A stretch of 64,000 nucleotides of DNA. It comes from Bacteroidota bacterium (GTDB lineage: Bacteria > Bacteroidota > Ignavibacteria > Ignavibacteriales > Melioribacteraceae). The number at the start of each line of letters is the position of its first letter. Position 1 is the stretch's first letter. Shown here piece after piece: positions 7,504-16,555 of this stretch. The notes under the pieces were generated by a model. That model searched no databases. It worked only from the letters and a program-made list of their open reading frames with translations, and had not been told where the DNA came from. Location of the stretch: NCBI GenBank assembly GCA_018818065.1, contig JAHISV010000012.1, forward strand, positions 558,001 to 622,000, read 5' to 3'. The translations under genes were made by a program, and so were the position numbers.

Positions 7504-10068
7504 CTATTCATAACGAAGATTATCAACCGGGTTATTCATTGCAGCACTTGTAGTTATGAATATAACTGTCAACATCGCAATAAACAGAGCAGTTATACCA
7601 GCAAGAATGTAAAAGCCAAGATGAAGGTCTATTCGCACAGTAAAATCCTGCAGCCATGATGTTAGTAAATAGTGAGCAATCGGCCAGGCAATTATATTTG
7701 AGATCAGTACCCAGACAAGGTAGTCTTTCAGTAAAAGAATATTTATCCCCGAAACTGAACCACCAAGTACTTTCCTGATACCAATTTCTTTTGTACGCTT
7801 TGATACCGCGAACATAGTAACAGCAAAAAGTCCCATTACAGACAAGGATATTGACAATAGAGCTGAGTATATTAGTAGCATATTATTTATTTCGTCATTG
7901 CGGTACATTTCACCGAACAATTCATCGATAAATGAATAATCAAAAACAAAACCTGGCGAGAATTCCTTAGCGGTCTCTTCAATAAAATTCAATGTCTCCT
8001 TCACATTGGCGGAATTAATCTTTGCAGTAATTGTAACAATGCGATCGGAATAATTGCTTAGGGCTAGTGGTTCAATATTGTTTTCAAATGATGAATAGTG
8101 AAAATCCTTAATAACCCCGATGATCCTCATTTTTCGCCCATTATATTCAAGCTCTCGTTCAAGGGCTTCTTCTGGAGATAAATTCATCATCTTTACAAAT
8201 TTTTCATTCAAGATAACGGTTTCCCGATCAGACTGTGAATTCTTTTGAAAAGCCCTCCCGGCTAAAAGTTTCATCCCGTATGTTTCAATATACCCTGGCT
8301 GAACACGATTTTCACTAAATCCAATATTACCTCCTATAACACCAGTAATTTTTCCAAGCTGCCCGCTCCTTCCCTTTCCAGGAATACTCTGAGAAGCTGC
8401 AACAGAAATAATATCAGAATTTTCTTCCAGTTTATTCTTCAGAGAGATATACTTTTCTGAATCTGCAAAAGAAAAATAGACCTGCTGTTCGGAATCAAAT
8501 CCAAGATCCTGCTGCTTTAAGAATTTGATCTGTGAATAAATAACGGTTATTGATACAATCAGAGTAATTACTATAGCAAACTGGACTATTACTGTTGCTG
8601 GCAATAATCTATTTATTTTTCCACCGCCAGACTTGTTCTTTAGAATGTTAACACATTTCATTCGTGATATTCTCAGTGCCGGAAAGATAGCAGAGGAAAA
8701 AGCAACCAATAATGAAAGAGCCAATATTCCGATTGCTATCCAGTGAAATGATTTGTAATAAACATCAAGGTTACGATCGATCAATTTTCCAAAATTGGAT
8801 AACGTGAGCAGGATAACGATAAGGCTAATTATGAACGAGACAAAAGCAATCAATGTGGCCTCGCTGATAAACTGAGCTAAAATCGAATTCCTTTGTGCAC
8901 CCACAACTTTTCTTACGGCAATTTCATTGAATCTATTCTGGAACTTGGCTGTAAGTAAATTCACAAAATTCAAAATCGCAATGAAGAGAATTGCAATTCC
9001 CACGATCGCTAGTATGTACAAAAAGACCAGATCACCTTCACCCGAAAAACCACGGAACAAGGATGAACCTTTTAGATGAATATCTTCAATTGGAATTATT
9101 CCGGTATGCCCTTTGTATCCACCCTCTCTGCGTGGTTTATTCACCTCTTCGCAGGCTTCATTTATTACTCCTAATGATAACTCAGGTTCAGACAACTCTT
9201 TTAGTTTGAAGTAAGTTAAAAATTCATCACCGCCAAACTTTTCCAGTATTGGTTGTGAATAGTGTGAGCATAATATATCGAATCGGAGGTGAGAATTATT
9301 AGGAATATCCTCGATAACCGCAGCTATGCGATAGGTTCTATCTACAAAGAAGTTACTCGAAAATTCTATGTTTTGCCCAAGTACATCCGTTGTTCCCCAG
9401 AATTTCAATGCCATACTTTCTGTAATTACAGTAACTGACGGGTCTTTCATAACTTTTTCAACATCACCGTTAATCACTTTATAATTGAATACATCAAACA
9501 AACAAGAGTCAGCTGATAATATTCTCAAATCTGTATATCTCTCAGAACCAATTTTCATCTCCGATCCTCTAAGATTATACAAACTTGTCACAGATTCCAC
9601 ATCTGCCAGTTCCAACAATGCGGGGGTTATTCCACCGATTACAACCCCATAGCCAGAATCATTCCCGTCGGCATCACTGGTTTGAGTATATAGTCTGTAA
9701 ATCCTCTCCGAGTTATCAAAAAACTTATCGAAACTGGTCTCTAGATGAATATAAATTAAAATTAGTCCAGCCGCGGCAAAGCCTATCCCTAATCCGCTTA
9801 TGCTTATAATAGAAATCAATTTTTCCTTAATCAGATTTCTATAGCCTATCTTTAAATAATTCTTAAACATGGCTACCCCCCAGAAAAGTGAGTTTGAAAA
9901 ATGTAATGGAATTGAAATAACAACCTGTTTGACCAACCAAAAAAATGCAGCTAACTTTCCCTTGTCTGCACACCTTTCTAAATATTCTTCATCAATATCT
10001 CCAATCATTGCTTCGGGATGATTGTTGACAAAAAGCCATTTAAAGATATAAACAAATATTTTAGGCAT
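7504..10068 (-). CDS. FtsX/MacB-type ABC transporter permease with permease-prefix domain
   Basis: 854 residues. Residues 1-65 are the permease prefix domain often found next to PadR regulators (F-K-W-L-F-V-N-N-H-P-E-A-M-I-G-D). Then come a first membrane helix with a MacB-like periplasmic domain (F-D-K-F-F at about 113), three helices with an FtsX domain (A-V-R-K-V-V-G-A-Q-R at about 387), a second periplasmic domain and a second FtsX domain (E-I-G-I-R-K-V-L-G-G at about 762). Two-lobed proteins of this kind usually pair with a separate ATPase; none is adjacent. The start codon overlaps the PadR stop (TAATG), so the two are translationally coupled. Its substrate is unknown; relatives act in envelope stress or peptide export. 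Confidence 0.85.
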   Translation of the reverse strand: MPKIFVYIFKWLFVNNHPEAMIGDIDEEYLERCADKGKLAAFFWLVKQVVISIPLHFSNSLFWGVAMFKNYLKIGYRNLIKEKLISIISISGLGIGFAAAGLILIYIHLETSFDKFFDNSERIYRLYTQTSDADGNDSGYGVVIGGITPALLELADVESVTSLYNLRGSEMKIGSERYTDLRILSADSCLFDVFNYKVINGDVEKVMKDPSVTVITESMALKFWGTTDVLGQNIEFSSNFFVDRTYRIAAVIEDIPNNSHLRFDILCSHYSQPILEKFGGDEFLTYFKLKELSEPELSLGVINEACEEVNKPRREGGYKGHTGIIPIEDIHLKGSSLFRGFSGEGDLVFLYILAIVGIAILFIAILNFVNLLTAKFQNRFNEIAVRKVVGAQRNSILAQFISEATLIAFVSFIISLIVILLTLSNFGKLIDRNLDVYYKSFHWIAIGILALSLLVAFSSAIFPALRISRMKCVNILKNKSGGGKINRLLPATVIVQFAIVITLIVSITVIYSQIKFLKQQDLGFDSEQQVYFSFADSEKYISLKNKLEENSDIISVAASQSIPGKGRSGQLGKITGVIGGNIGFSENRVQPGYIETYGMKLLAGRAFQKNSQSDRETVILNEKFVKMMNLSPEEALERELEYNGRKMRIIGVIKDFHYSSFENNIEPLALSNYSDRIVTITAKINSANVKETLNFIEETAKEFSPGFVFDYSFIDELFGEMYRNDEINNMLLIYSALLSISLSVMGLFAVTMFAVSKRTKEIGIRKVLGGSVSGINILLLKDYLVWVLISNIIAWPIAHYLLTSWLQDFTVRIDLHLGFYILAGITALFIAMLTVIFITTSAAMNNPVDNLRYE

Positions 10069-10430
10069 TAGTAATCCTTGCCAGAAGATAAGTCAGGCAT
10101 TTTATCCCAGAGTGAGTTATGCACATTTTGTAAATCAGCTAATCGTTCCAAACCATCATTTGTTATTTCGTAACATCGTTTTGCCCGGCCGCCTCTTTCG
10201 GGTGTTACCTCACCTATCTGAGATTTTACATATCCTTTATTCTCAAGGCGATCAAGAGGCACATATACAGACCCAGTTGACCAGTACTTTCCTGTAATTT
10301 CTGAAAGTTCTTTTCTGATACTGTTGCCATATGCATCACCTTCCATCTGGTACAAAACCAGCAAGACTAGTTCTTCGGGACGGGATAAATATTTCAAGGT
10401 TGCTCCTATTTCTTCTATGGTGTAGAACAT
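10068..10430 (-). CDS. PadR-family transcriptional regulator (copy 1)
   Basis: 120 residues from the ATG at 10430 (M-F-Y-T-I-E-E-I-G); an upstream in-frame start at 10517 would add 29 residues not typical of PadR. The winged-helix core is clear: L-K-Y-L-S-R-P-E-E-L-V-L-L, Y-G-N-S-I-R-K-E-L, S-T-G-S-V-Y-V-P-L-D-R-L-E-N-K-G-Y-V and E-R-G-G-R-A-K-R-C-Y-E-I-T. It probably controls its own operon with the overlapping permease. A nearly identical paralogue lies at 13524-13886; the two also share about 50 bp of upstream DNA, so promoter and operator were duplicated too. No ribosome site is evident before the ATG. Confidence 0.88.
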   Translation of the reverse strand: MFYTIEEIGATLKYLSRPEELVLLVLYQMEGDAYGNSIRKELSEITGKYWSTGSVYVPLDRLENKGYVKSQIGEVTPERGGRAKRCYEITNDGLERLADLQNVHNSLWDKMPDLSSGKDY

Positions 10431-10579
10431 TAGACGTATAAGTACTTTGTCAGTTCTATAGTTTAGAGCATATTCACTTAAATTGATTTTGAATACTTTT
10501 CCATATCCAAAACTCAATTATATTCAACATGGATAAGGACTTTGTCAGCAGAATTTAAAATATGCTTTCCAATTCTTTC

Positions 10580-13279
10580 TCACTTCAAATAAATCATTTT
10601 CCGATACTCGGCATGTTCTCCATATTTAATCTTATATATGTAGATTCCACTAGGTAAATCTTCACCATTAAAAGCAACTTCATGAATTCCGAAAGTCTGT
10701 TCTTTATCTACAAGGGTTCTTACTATTTCTCCAATTGAATTGTAGACAATCAGCTCAGCATGGCCTGTTTGAGGTAAATTGTAGATAATCTTTGTACTAT
10801 TGTTAAAGGGATTCGGGTAATTTTGATATAGAGTAAACTCATTGTTAAGTTCATCTTCCCTTTCTATACCAAGTATATTAGGATCTATGGTTGAAGTAAA
10901 GACACCATTACCATGCGTTGCCACAACAACAAAATAATCTGAAGGTCTTACATCAATATCATAAACAGGCAAATACCCAATTGTCTCTCCTCCTTCCTGC
11001 ATCCATACTGTTGCCTCACCAGCCAGTTCTGTTGTTGAGAATAATCCCATACTTCCACCAGCAAGGTAGAGATTCCTATTCTCCTTTAAGGGAAGAATGG
11101 CGATCGTTCTAATTGCAGGTCCATTACCACTACCATCGGGATTTTCCTCAAGGTTTCCGCTTACATGTGTCCAGGAATTACCAGCGTCTGAAGAATAAAA
11201 GATACTCTTTTGCGAAAATCCCATAAAGGAAATCAATACGTTGTCTCCGTTATTTGGGTCAACCGCTATTGAAAGTGAATTATATGGAGCGGAGCTTGAG
11301 AACTCAATATTTGGTCCCGGTAGTTCATTTACTATTGGATTAGAACTATTTGCATTATCAACTCTATTAAGAATACTTTTTCCAGCCCTCCCATAATACA
11401 ATCTATGTGAAGGGTTATTCCATGATACTGCAAGTCCATTAATAAGGTTGTCCACCTTTGTTCCACTTATAATAGACCAGTTATCATTTAAGTATTCTTC
11501 ATTAAGTTTACTATTTATATAAATAGAGTGAGGCAAGGCTGAGCTAAAATCTTCATTGTTCATAGTAGCAAAATACATTATGTTGCTATTGCTCGGATCA
11601 AGTTCAAACATTTTTGAATATGAGGTTGTGTTCTCAGGTTGTATTCTTACTTCATTTGCAATCGTTCCATCAGGCATTATTTTATGTTGTAAGAGTCCAA
11701 TACCAAACATACCGTATTGATAACAGTATTCACCTCCATTTGATATTGCGCAATCTACCACATCTCCAAAACCTGCATAATTCCATGGGATATCTGAAGA
11801 GGCAGTAGTTGTTATCCAACTGCCATTATCCTGCGTACCTCCGATAATTTTTTTACTACCCGAAGTCGCATGGTCAATTCCAACGCAATAAAACTGACTA
11901 GTAATATATCCATTATTCAGAGTTGTCCAGCTTTCATTTTGCATATCAGTTAAAGTGGAGGTATAAATTCCACCATCATTTCCTACATATAGTTGATTGG
12001 GGTCACTTGCTGAAAAAATGATATCGTGATGATCAGGGTGAATTCCCGTTACCATATTTATACTGGTTGCGAAGGCATCTTGTGTTTCGTGAAATGATTG
12101 TGCTCCTAACAATACAATTTCAGGGTTAACTGGATTTACAGCAACAACCATATTGTAACCTCGCTGAGGATTTACATAGTTATCAAAAACATTCGAAAGG
12201 TTTTCCCATTGCCCACCTTCGGCTGTACCATCTCCGGATAAATATGTGTACCTGTAAAGATAACAGCTTCGATCCTCTCTTATCACACTGACAAAGAAAT
12301 AAACTTCATCTTCATTCGCTGGATTGATTTCGATAACAATTCTCTCAAAATCTGTGTGCCACTGAGTGGGAGTTATATTAGTCCAATTCCCTGCATCGTC
12401 ACAGCGCCAAATACCCTGAACATCAGTATTTCCTCCAAATGGTTTACTTATAGTCGCGTACATAATATTTTTTGATGTTATTGCTATATCAGTCGAAACA
12501 GCATAATAAGAATCTGAATCTGAACTTTTTAACGAGCCATCAAAAATTACTTCCCAGTTGTTTCCTCCATCCAGACTCCTGTAAATAAATCCGTTAGCGG
12601 CAACCCAAATCTCATCCTGGTACGGGTTGTTTTTATTGACCAGTAAATTCCAACACCAGTTAAATCCGTTCCCTTCATCTTGAGGATCATCAAAAGCAGT
12701 TGACTCCAATCTATTCCATGTCATACCATTGTCGGTAGATTTATAAATACCATCTCCCGTTCCTATGCTGGAAGCGCTGCCGTTCCGTTCGCCAGTTCCT
12801 AAATACCAAATGTTGGTTTTACCAGTTCGTTCATCCTGAGCAAGAGCGGTAATAAATTGATTTTGTTTGGGAGCAGTAACTTTTTCCCAATCATTACCCT
12901 TGTTTGTTGACCGCCACAAACCTCCTGAAACACCTCCTGCCATAAATATATTTTCATTCATAACATCAAATTTCATAGCGCGTGTTCTTCCGCCTACATT
13001 GTTAGGTCCCGCTAAGACCCATTCCGGGTTGCTGAAAAATTCTTCATCGCTGTTTGTGTTTGCCCTGTCGGGAATATTTTCAAGTAGTTCCGCCTGCTTC
13101 GCAAAAGCTACCGGCGCGATAAACCTATTAGGGTCTTTCTCTGCTTCTTCAGAAGCAGGATTTAAGTAAAACCTATTTGTTTCTAATGAGTGATTATAGT
13201 TATGATAAATAAGGTAAGTGCTGATGGCTGTAAACATCAACACGACAGATGACAGCACTGAAATAAGTATTCTTTTCAT
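10580..13279 (-). CDS. Secreted beta-propeller (BNR/Asp-box type) protein with T9SS C-terminal sorting domain
   Basis: 899 residues. A signal anchor (about 5-25) leads into many blades of the BNR/Asp-box, VPS10-like kind, recognisable by repeated S-x-D-x-G-x-x-W units such as S-T-N-K-G-N-D-W, S-T-D-N-G-M-T-W, S-L-D-G-G-N-N-W and S-S-D-A-G-N-S-W. The last 80 residues are a type IX secretion sorting domain (Y-Q-N-Y-P-N-P-F-N-N-S-T, ending Y-R-K-M-I-Y-L-K), so the protein is exported across the outer membrane and probably attached to the surface. GGAGGG precedes the start. Function is unknown; relatives include surface glycan-binding proteins. It sits alone between the two PadR loci. Confidence 0.85.
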   Translation of the reverse strand: MKRILISVLSSVVLMFTAISTYLIYHNYNHSLETNRFYLNPASEEAEKDPNRFIAPVAFAKQAELLENIPDRANTNSDEEFFSNPEWVLAGPNNVGGRTRAMKFDVMNENIFMAGGVSGGLWRSTNKGNDWEKVTAPKQNQFITALAQDERTGKTNIWYLGTGERNGSASSIGTGDGIYKSTDNGMTWNRLESTAFDDPQDEGNGFNWCWNLLVNKNNPYQDEIWVAANGFIYRSLDGGNNWEVIFDGSLKSSDSDSYYAVSTDIAITSKNIMYATISKPFGGNTDVQGIWRCDDAGNWTNITPTQWHTDFERIVIEINPANEDEVYFFVSVIREDRSCYLYRYTYLSGDGTAEGGQWENLSNVFDNYVNPQRGYNMVVAVNPVNPEIVLLGAQSFHETQDAFATSINMVTGIHPDHHDIIFSASDPNQLYVGNDGGIYTSTLTDMQNESWTTLNNGYITSQFYCVGIDHATSGSKKIIGGTQDNGSWITTTASSDIPWNYAGFGDVVDCAISNGGEYCYQYGMFGIGLLQHKIMPDGTIANEVRIQPENTTSYSKMFELDPSNSNIMYFATMNNEDFSSALPHSIYINSKLNEEYLNDNWSIISGTKVDNLINGLAVSWNNPSHRLYYGRAGKSILNRVDNANSSNPIVNELPGPNIEFSSSAPYNSLSIAVDPNNGDNVLISFMGFSQKSIFYSSDAGNSWTHVSGNLEENPDGSGNGPAIRTIAILPLKENRNLYLAGGSMGLFSTTELAGEATVWMQEGGETIGYLPVYDIDVRPSDYFVVVATHGNGVFTSTIDPNILGIEREDELNNEFTLYQNYPNPFNNSTKIIYNLPQTGHAELIVYNSIGEIVRTLVDKEQTFGIHEVAFNGEDLPSGIYIYKIKYGEHAEYRKMIYLK

Positions 13280-13326
13280 TTTGTCCCTCCGAAGGTATAA
13301 GTAGAAAAGTAACTAACTATGTTTTC

Positions 13327-13520
13327 TTCACATTGGCGGCATTAATCTTTGCTGTAATTGTAACAATACGATCGGAATAATTGCTTTAGGCAAGCGGTTC
13401 AATATTGTTCTCAAATGATGAACTAATTAACATTAACCCGGCCGCGGCAATATCTATCCCTAATCCGCTTATACTTATAGTTGATAAAAAGCCATTTAAA
13501 GAAATAAACAAATATTTTAG
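13327..13520 (-). pseudogene. Deleted remnant of a second FtsX-type permease
   Basis: Three short blocks match the permease at 7504-10068 in the correct order: 13327-13421 matches about 8004-8096, 13430-13480 matches about 9761-9811, and 13481-13520 matches about 10027-10068, ending in the PadR-permease junction. Most of the gene has been lost by internal deletion. This identifies a duplicated PadR-permease operon whose permease has decayed. Confidence 0.75.
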
Positions 13521-13523
13521 GTA

Positions 13524-13886
13524 TCAGTAATCCTCACCGGAAGATAAGTCAGGCATTTTATCCCAGAGTGAGTTGTGTACATTTTGTAAATCAGCTAATC
13601 GTTCCAAACCATCTTTTGTTATTTCGTAACAGCGTTTTGCCCTGCCGCCTCTTTCGGGTGTTACTTCACCTATCTGAGATTTTACATACCCTTTATTCTC
13701 AAGACGATCAAGAGGCACATATACAGAGCCAGTTGACCAGTACTTTCCTGTAATTTCTGAAAGTTCCTTTCTGATACTATTGCCATATGCATCACCTTTC
13801 ATCTGGTACAAAACTAACAGAACAAGTTCCTCTGGACGTGATAAGTACTTCAAGTTTGCTCCTATTTCTTCTATAGTGTAGAACAT
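13524..13886 (-). CDS. PadR-family transcriptional regulator (copy 2)
   Basis: 120 residues from the ATG at 13886, differing from the copy at 10068-10430 in only a few positions (for example A-N-L-K for A-T-L-K, K-D-G for N-D-G near the end). All PadR core motifs are intact, so the protein may still be functional although its partner permease is only a remnant. An open frame extends upstream to 14024, but that part reads through intergenic DNA into an IS scar and is unlikely to be coding. It may act on the promoter of the other copy, because both promoters are similar. Confidence 0.8.
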   Translation of the reverse strand: MFYTIEEIGANLKYLSRPEELVLLVLYQMKGDAYGNSIRKELSEITGKYWSTGSVYVPLDRLENKGYVKSQIGEVTPERGGRAKRCYEITKDGLERLADLQNVHNSLWDKMPDLSSGEDY

Positions 13887-14019
13887 TAGACGTATAAGTT
13901 CATTGTTAGTTCTATAGCTTAGAACATATTCGTATAAATTTATATGGCATAGTGCAAAAATGCAAATTGTAATGAACAAATCAATAATGGGAAACCGAAT
14001 ATTGGTTAAAAGCCAGCGC

Positions 14020-14187
14020 AACAATTCAGAAACTCTCTATTTTACAGAGAGCCTCCTAAATACATGATCCGAGATCGTTATAGTATTTTTGGAGACGCGT
14101 TTAATTAAACCCCTAAGATATGACATCAACAAAATCGACTTAATTCTTCTGTGATTTTAATGTTGGATGAAGTTTTGGATAGGGACA
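14020..14187 (+). mobile_element. Internally deleted IS remnant
   Basis: 14020-14110 matches the middle of the transposase gene at about 59200-59280 (it still encodes the N-R-E-P-P-K-Y-I-I-R-D-R region in degenerate form). 14121-14187 then jumps to the 3' non-coding end of the same IS, finishing with the terminal GGATAGGGACA at 14177-14187. The transposase carboxy-terminus between them is deleted. It lies just upstream of the second PadR copy and fills most of that gap. Confidence 0.75.
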
Positions 14188-14255
14188 ACCCATTTTTTAT
14201 CATCTTTAAAAAGGAAATCAAATCCCCCAGATAGTGTAAAGAGATCAAAATAGAA

Positions 14256-15815
14256 TCAAGGAGAATTATCATTTTCTCCTAATGAATCTTGCGGAACTAT
14301 ATCCTCTATTTGAAAAGTATAAATCTGTCCATCATTCAAGCGCGCAATTTCCTTCATATTTATATTTTTTTGTAATTCATTTATTGAATAAAGAAAACTA
14401 TCATTGGTTTTATTAAACCAGATGAGACATATATTTTCTGCCCCTTTCCAAATGTTCTTTTTGGAAGGATTATTTTTTGTGTGTTGAGGAGAATTATAAA
14501 ATGTTTTGGCGGGAATACGCCTGGTTTTATAATTTGTTAGAATATAAACAGCTTCCGGTTCATTACTAAATAATGTGTAATTTTTTGCCATTAACTCATT
14601 TTGTGAAAAATATTTTATTGTTTCGCTTTCAGTCCATGAATCACTGCTGTATCCCCATCCGGATAACTTAGCATACTTTTCAATAAAATATATTGTATTC
14701 ATTAGAGGATATCTCATCAAAAGTACTATGCCTGCAACGAGAAGTATTGTTTTTATTTTTTGATGAGAATATCGACCTGCCTCAGTAAGAATTTTATCAA
14801 TGATAAAAAATAAAATGATAATAATGGGGATATAAATCGGAGAGAGCAGTCTGTTGGATATTTGATCATACGCAGTAGTGGACGAGGAGATAACAATGAG
14901 CCCGGAATAAAATATAACGAAAACAAGGCTTGGATATATCAGATTAACTACCTCATTGTTTGTAAACATGCGGTAATCTGTCCTGTATAATATCCAGATT
15001 GCAATAAGTATTATAATAAGAACTAGATATATACCCTCTGAATTCATGGGTAAATACCAGGAAAGAACGGTGTTATAAAAATATCCAATATTCTCAAATA
15101 TTGTATAAGAGGATGCGGCTCTTCGTCCAACAAGTGTACCGGAAAGATAGTAATTTCTAAGAATCCATAAACCAACAGGTAAAACAGTTACAAGTATAAA
15201 AATAAACGCATGCCTGACTCTGTCTCTGGTTTTATTTTTTCCACAGAGCAAAATACATGATATACCTGTTAAAAGAATTACTATACCGGTATAACGTGTA
15301 AGACAGGCAAAGGATGCCAAAACTGATAGTAGGAATAAAGAGAGAATGTTCCCTTTTGATTGATAGATATCAATAAAATATAGAAACATAAGTACAAGAA
15401 AAATAAAAAGAGGCTCGGACAATACCATGAGAGAAGCCTTGATTAGGACATAGGAAATTAGAATAGACACAGTTCCTAAAAATATAAGGGCAAAGGAATT
15501 AATATATTTTGACAATAAAAGACCTGATAAATATATTATAAAACCGAAAAGCAAGGCATTAACATAACCTGCCGATATCAGCGGATCAATGAGTAGTATT
15601 TTTTTTATACCTGCTAATAGTATTGGATATAGAGGGGGCTGAACAACTAAATGTGAGCCATCGTAAAGAAGAAAGCCATGACCTTCAGCTAAATTCCTGG
15701 CAGTTGAAATATAAGCTACTGAGTCGGGTGTCATACCCGAGCCATAATGATTTGTCAGGAATATGATAATACCTGCCCCGATAAAACCTAATATTCCAAT
15801 AGTTGCCTTTTTCAA
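14256..15815 (-). CDS. Glycosyltransferase family 39/ArnT-like multi-pass membrane protein
   Basis: 519 residues with about ten or more membrane segments. The first periplasmic loop has the polyprenyl-phosphate-sugar transferase signature: M-T-P-D-S-V-A-Y-I-S-T-A-R-N-L-A-E-G-H-G, then V-Q-P-P-L-Y-P-I-L-L-A. Such enzymes move a sugar from a lipid carrier to lipid or protein acceptors on the outer face of the inner membrane. The carboxy-terminal 150 residues are a soluble domain. The apparent start is TTG with no clear ribosome site, so the exact start is uncertain, but the first membrane helix needs it. It is not in an obvious operon. Confidence 0.75.
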   Translation of the reverse strand: MKKATIGILGFIGAGIIIFLTNHYGSGMTPDSVAYISTARNLAEGHGFLLYDGSHLVVQPPLYPILLAGIKKILLIDPLISAGYVNALLFGFIIYLSGLLLSKYINSFALIFLGTVSILISYVLIKASLMVLSEPLFIFLVLMFLYFIDIYQSKGNILSLFLLSVLASFACLTRYTGIVILLTGISCILLCGKNKTRDRVRHAFIFILVTVLPVGLWILRNYYLSGTLVGRRAASSYTIFENIGYFYNTVLSWYLPMNSEGIYLVLIIILIAIWILYRTDYRMFTNNEVVNLIYPSLVFVIFYSGLIVISSSTTAYDQISNRLLSPIYIPIIIILFFIIDKILTEAGRYSHQKIKTILLVAGIVLLMRYPLMNTIYFIEKYAKLSGWGYSSDSWTESETIKYFSQNELMAKNYTLFSNEPEAVYILTNYKTRRIPAKTFYNSPQHTKNNPSKKNIWKGAENICLIWFNKTNDSFLYSINELQKNINMKEIARLNDGQIYTFQIEDIVPQDSLGENDNSP

Positions 15816-15968
15816 TGGGATTTCGCACTTAATCGTTGTATTAAATTAATCATTGTTTTACAAACTAATTGGATAGAGAAATATTTGAATTTATTTCCCA
15901 GCATTATCATTTCAATTATTTCTTTTATACTTGCAGGTGACACATTTTTCTTGAGAATGTACAATTAG

Positions 15969-16217
15969 TTATTTTGAATATTGTTTAACTGCCGTTGAGT
16001 GGGGTCTGGAAACCTCTTGAGAAACAATACGTTTCATTAACTCTTCTGTTTGTTGTTCTTCAAGAGTACCTTTCACTTTAGGGTTCTCAGTAACTATGCC
16101 GTAGTTAATACTTTTATTGATTTCCTGATGGATAATAGTTTGATCAATAATGATATTCTCTTTAAACAGAATTTTGTCAAGAACCATTTTTAGTATTTCA
16201 TGATCATTCATTTTCAT
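15969..16217 (-). CDS. Small hypothetical protein
   Basis: 82 residues, predicted helical and charged, without signal peptide or membrane segment. AAAGGAT upstream supports the start; M1 and M3 are both possible. No family is recognised. It lies between the GT39-type gene and a 26-residue membrane peptide gene. Confidence 0.5.
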   Translation of the reverse strand: MKMNDHEILKMVLDKILFKENIIIDQTIIHQEINKSINYGIVTENPKVKGTLEEQQTEELMKRIVSQEVSRPHSTAVKQYSK

Positions 16218-16359
16218 ATCCTTTTATCAAATACATTCTTTAAATGCCGCATGAAGAAAGAAGCATAATAATCTTTTTCCTACCGTCAGCGTATTCTAAA
16301 TAGTCCGTTAACGTTACTTTTCTACTTTTACTGCCCTCCTACCCTTGGTCTTGATACTG

Positions 16360-16440
16360 CTAAAAGACAAAAAAGACGAGTAATACTGCAATGATAACAA
16401 CAAAGGCTATGTAGAGGGGAGTTTTTGATGCAGTTTGCAT
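16360..16440 (-). CDS. 26-residue single-span membrane peptide
   Basis: A short open frame from ATG at 16438-16440 to TAG at 16360-16362, preceded by AAGGAT at good spacing. After eight polar residues (M-Q-T-A-S-K-T-P) it is one hydrophobic helix (about residues 9-26), as in stress-linked small membrane peptides. No homologue is recognised. The rest of 16218-16555 shows nothing else. Confidence 0.45.
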   Translation of the reverse strand: MQTASKTPLYIAFVVIIAVLLVFFVF

Positions 16441-16555
16441 GATAATCCTTTTTTATGACTTAGTTTTATACTAAGCAAGCATTTTTATTAATCTGAATAA
16501 TTATGAGATTGCCTGCTATTTATTGTTTTATCTGTGCTTATACCAATAATTTATT

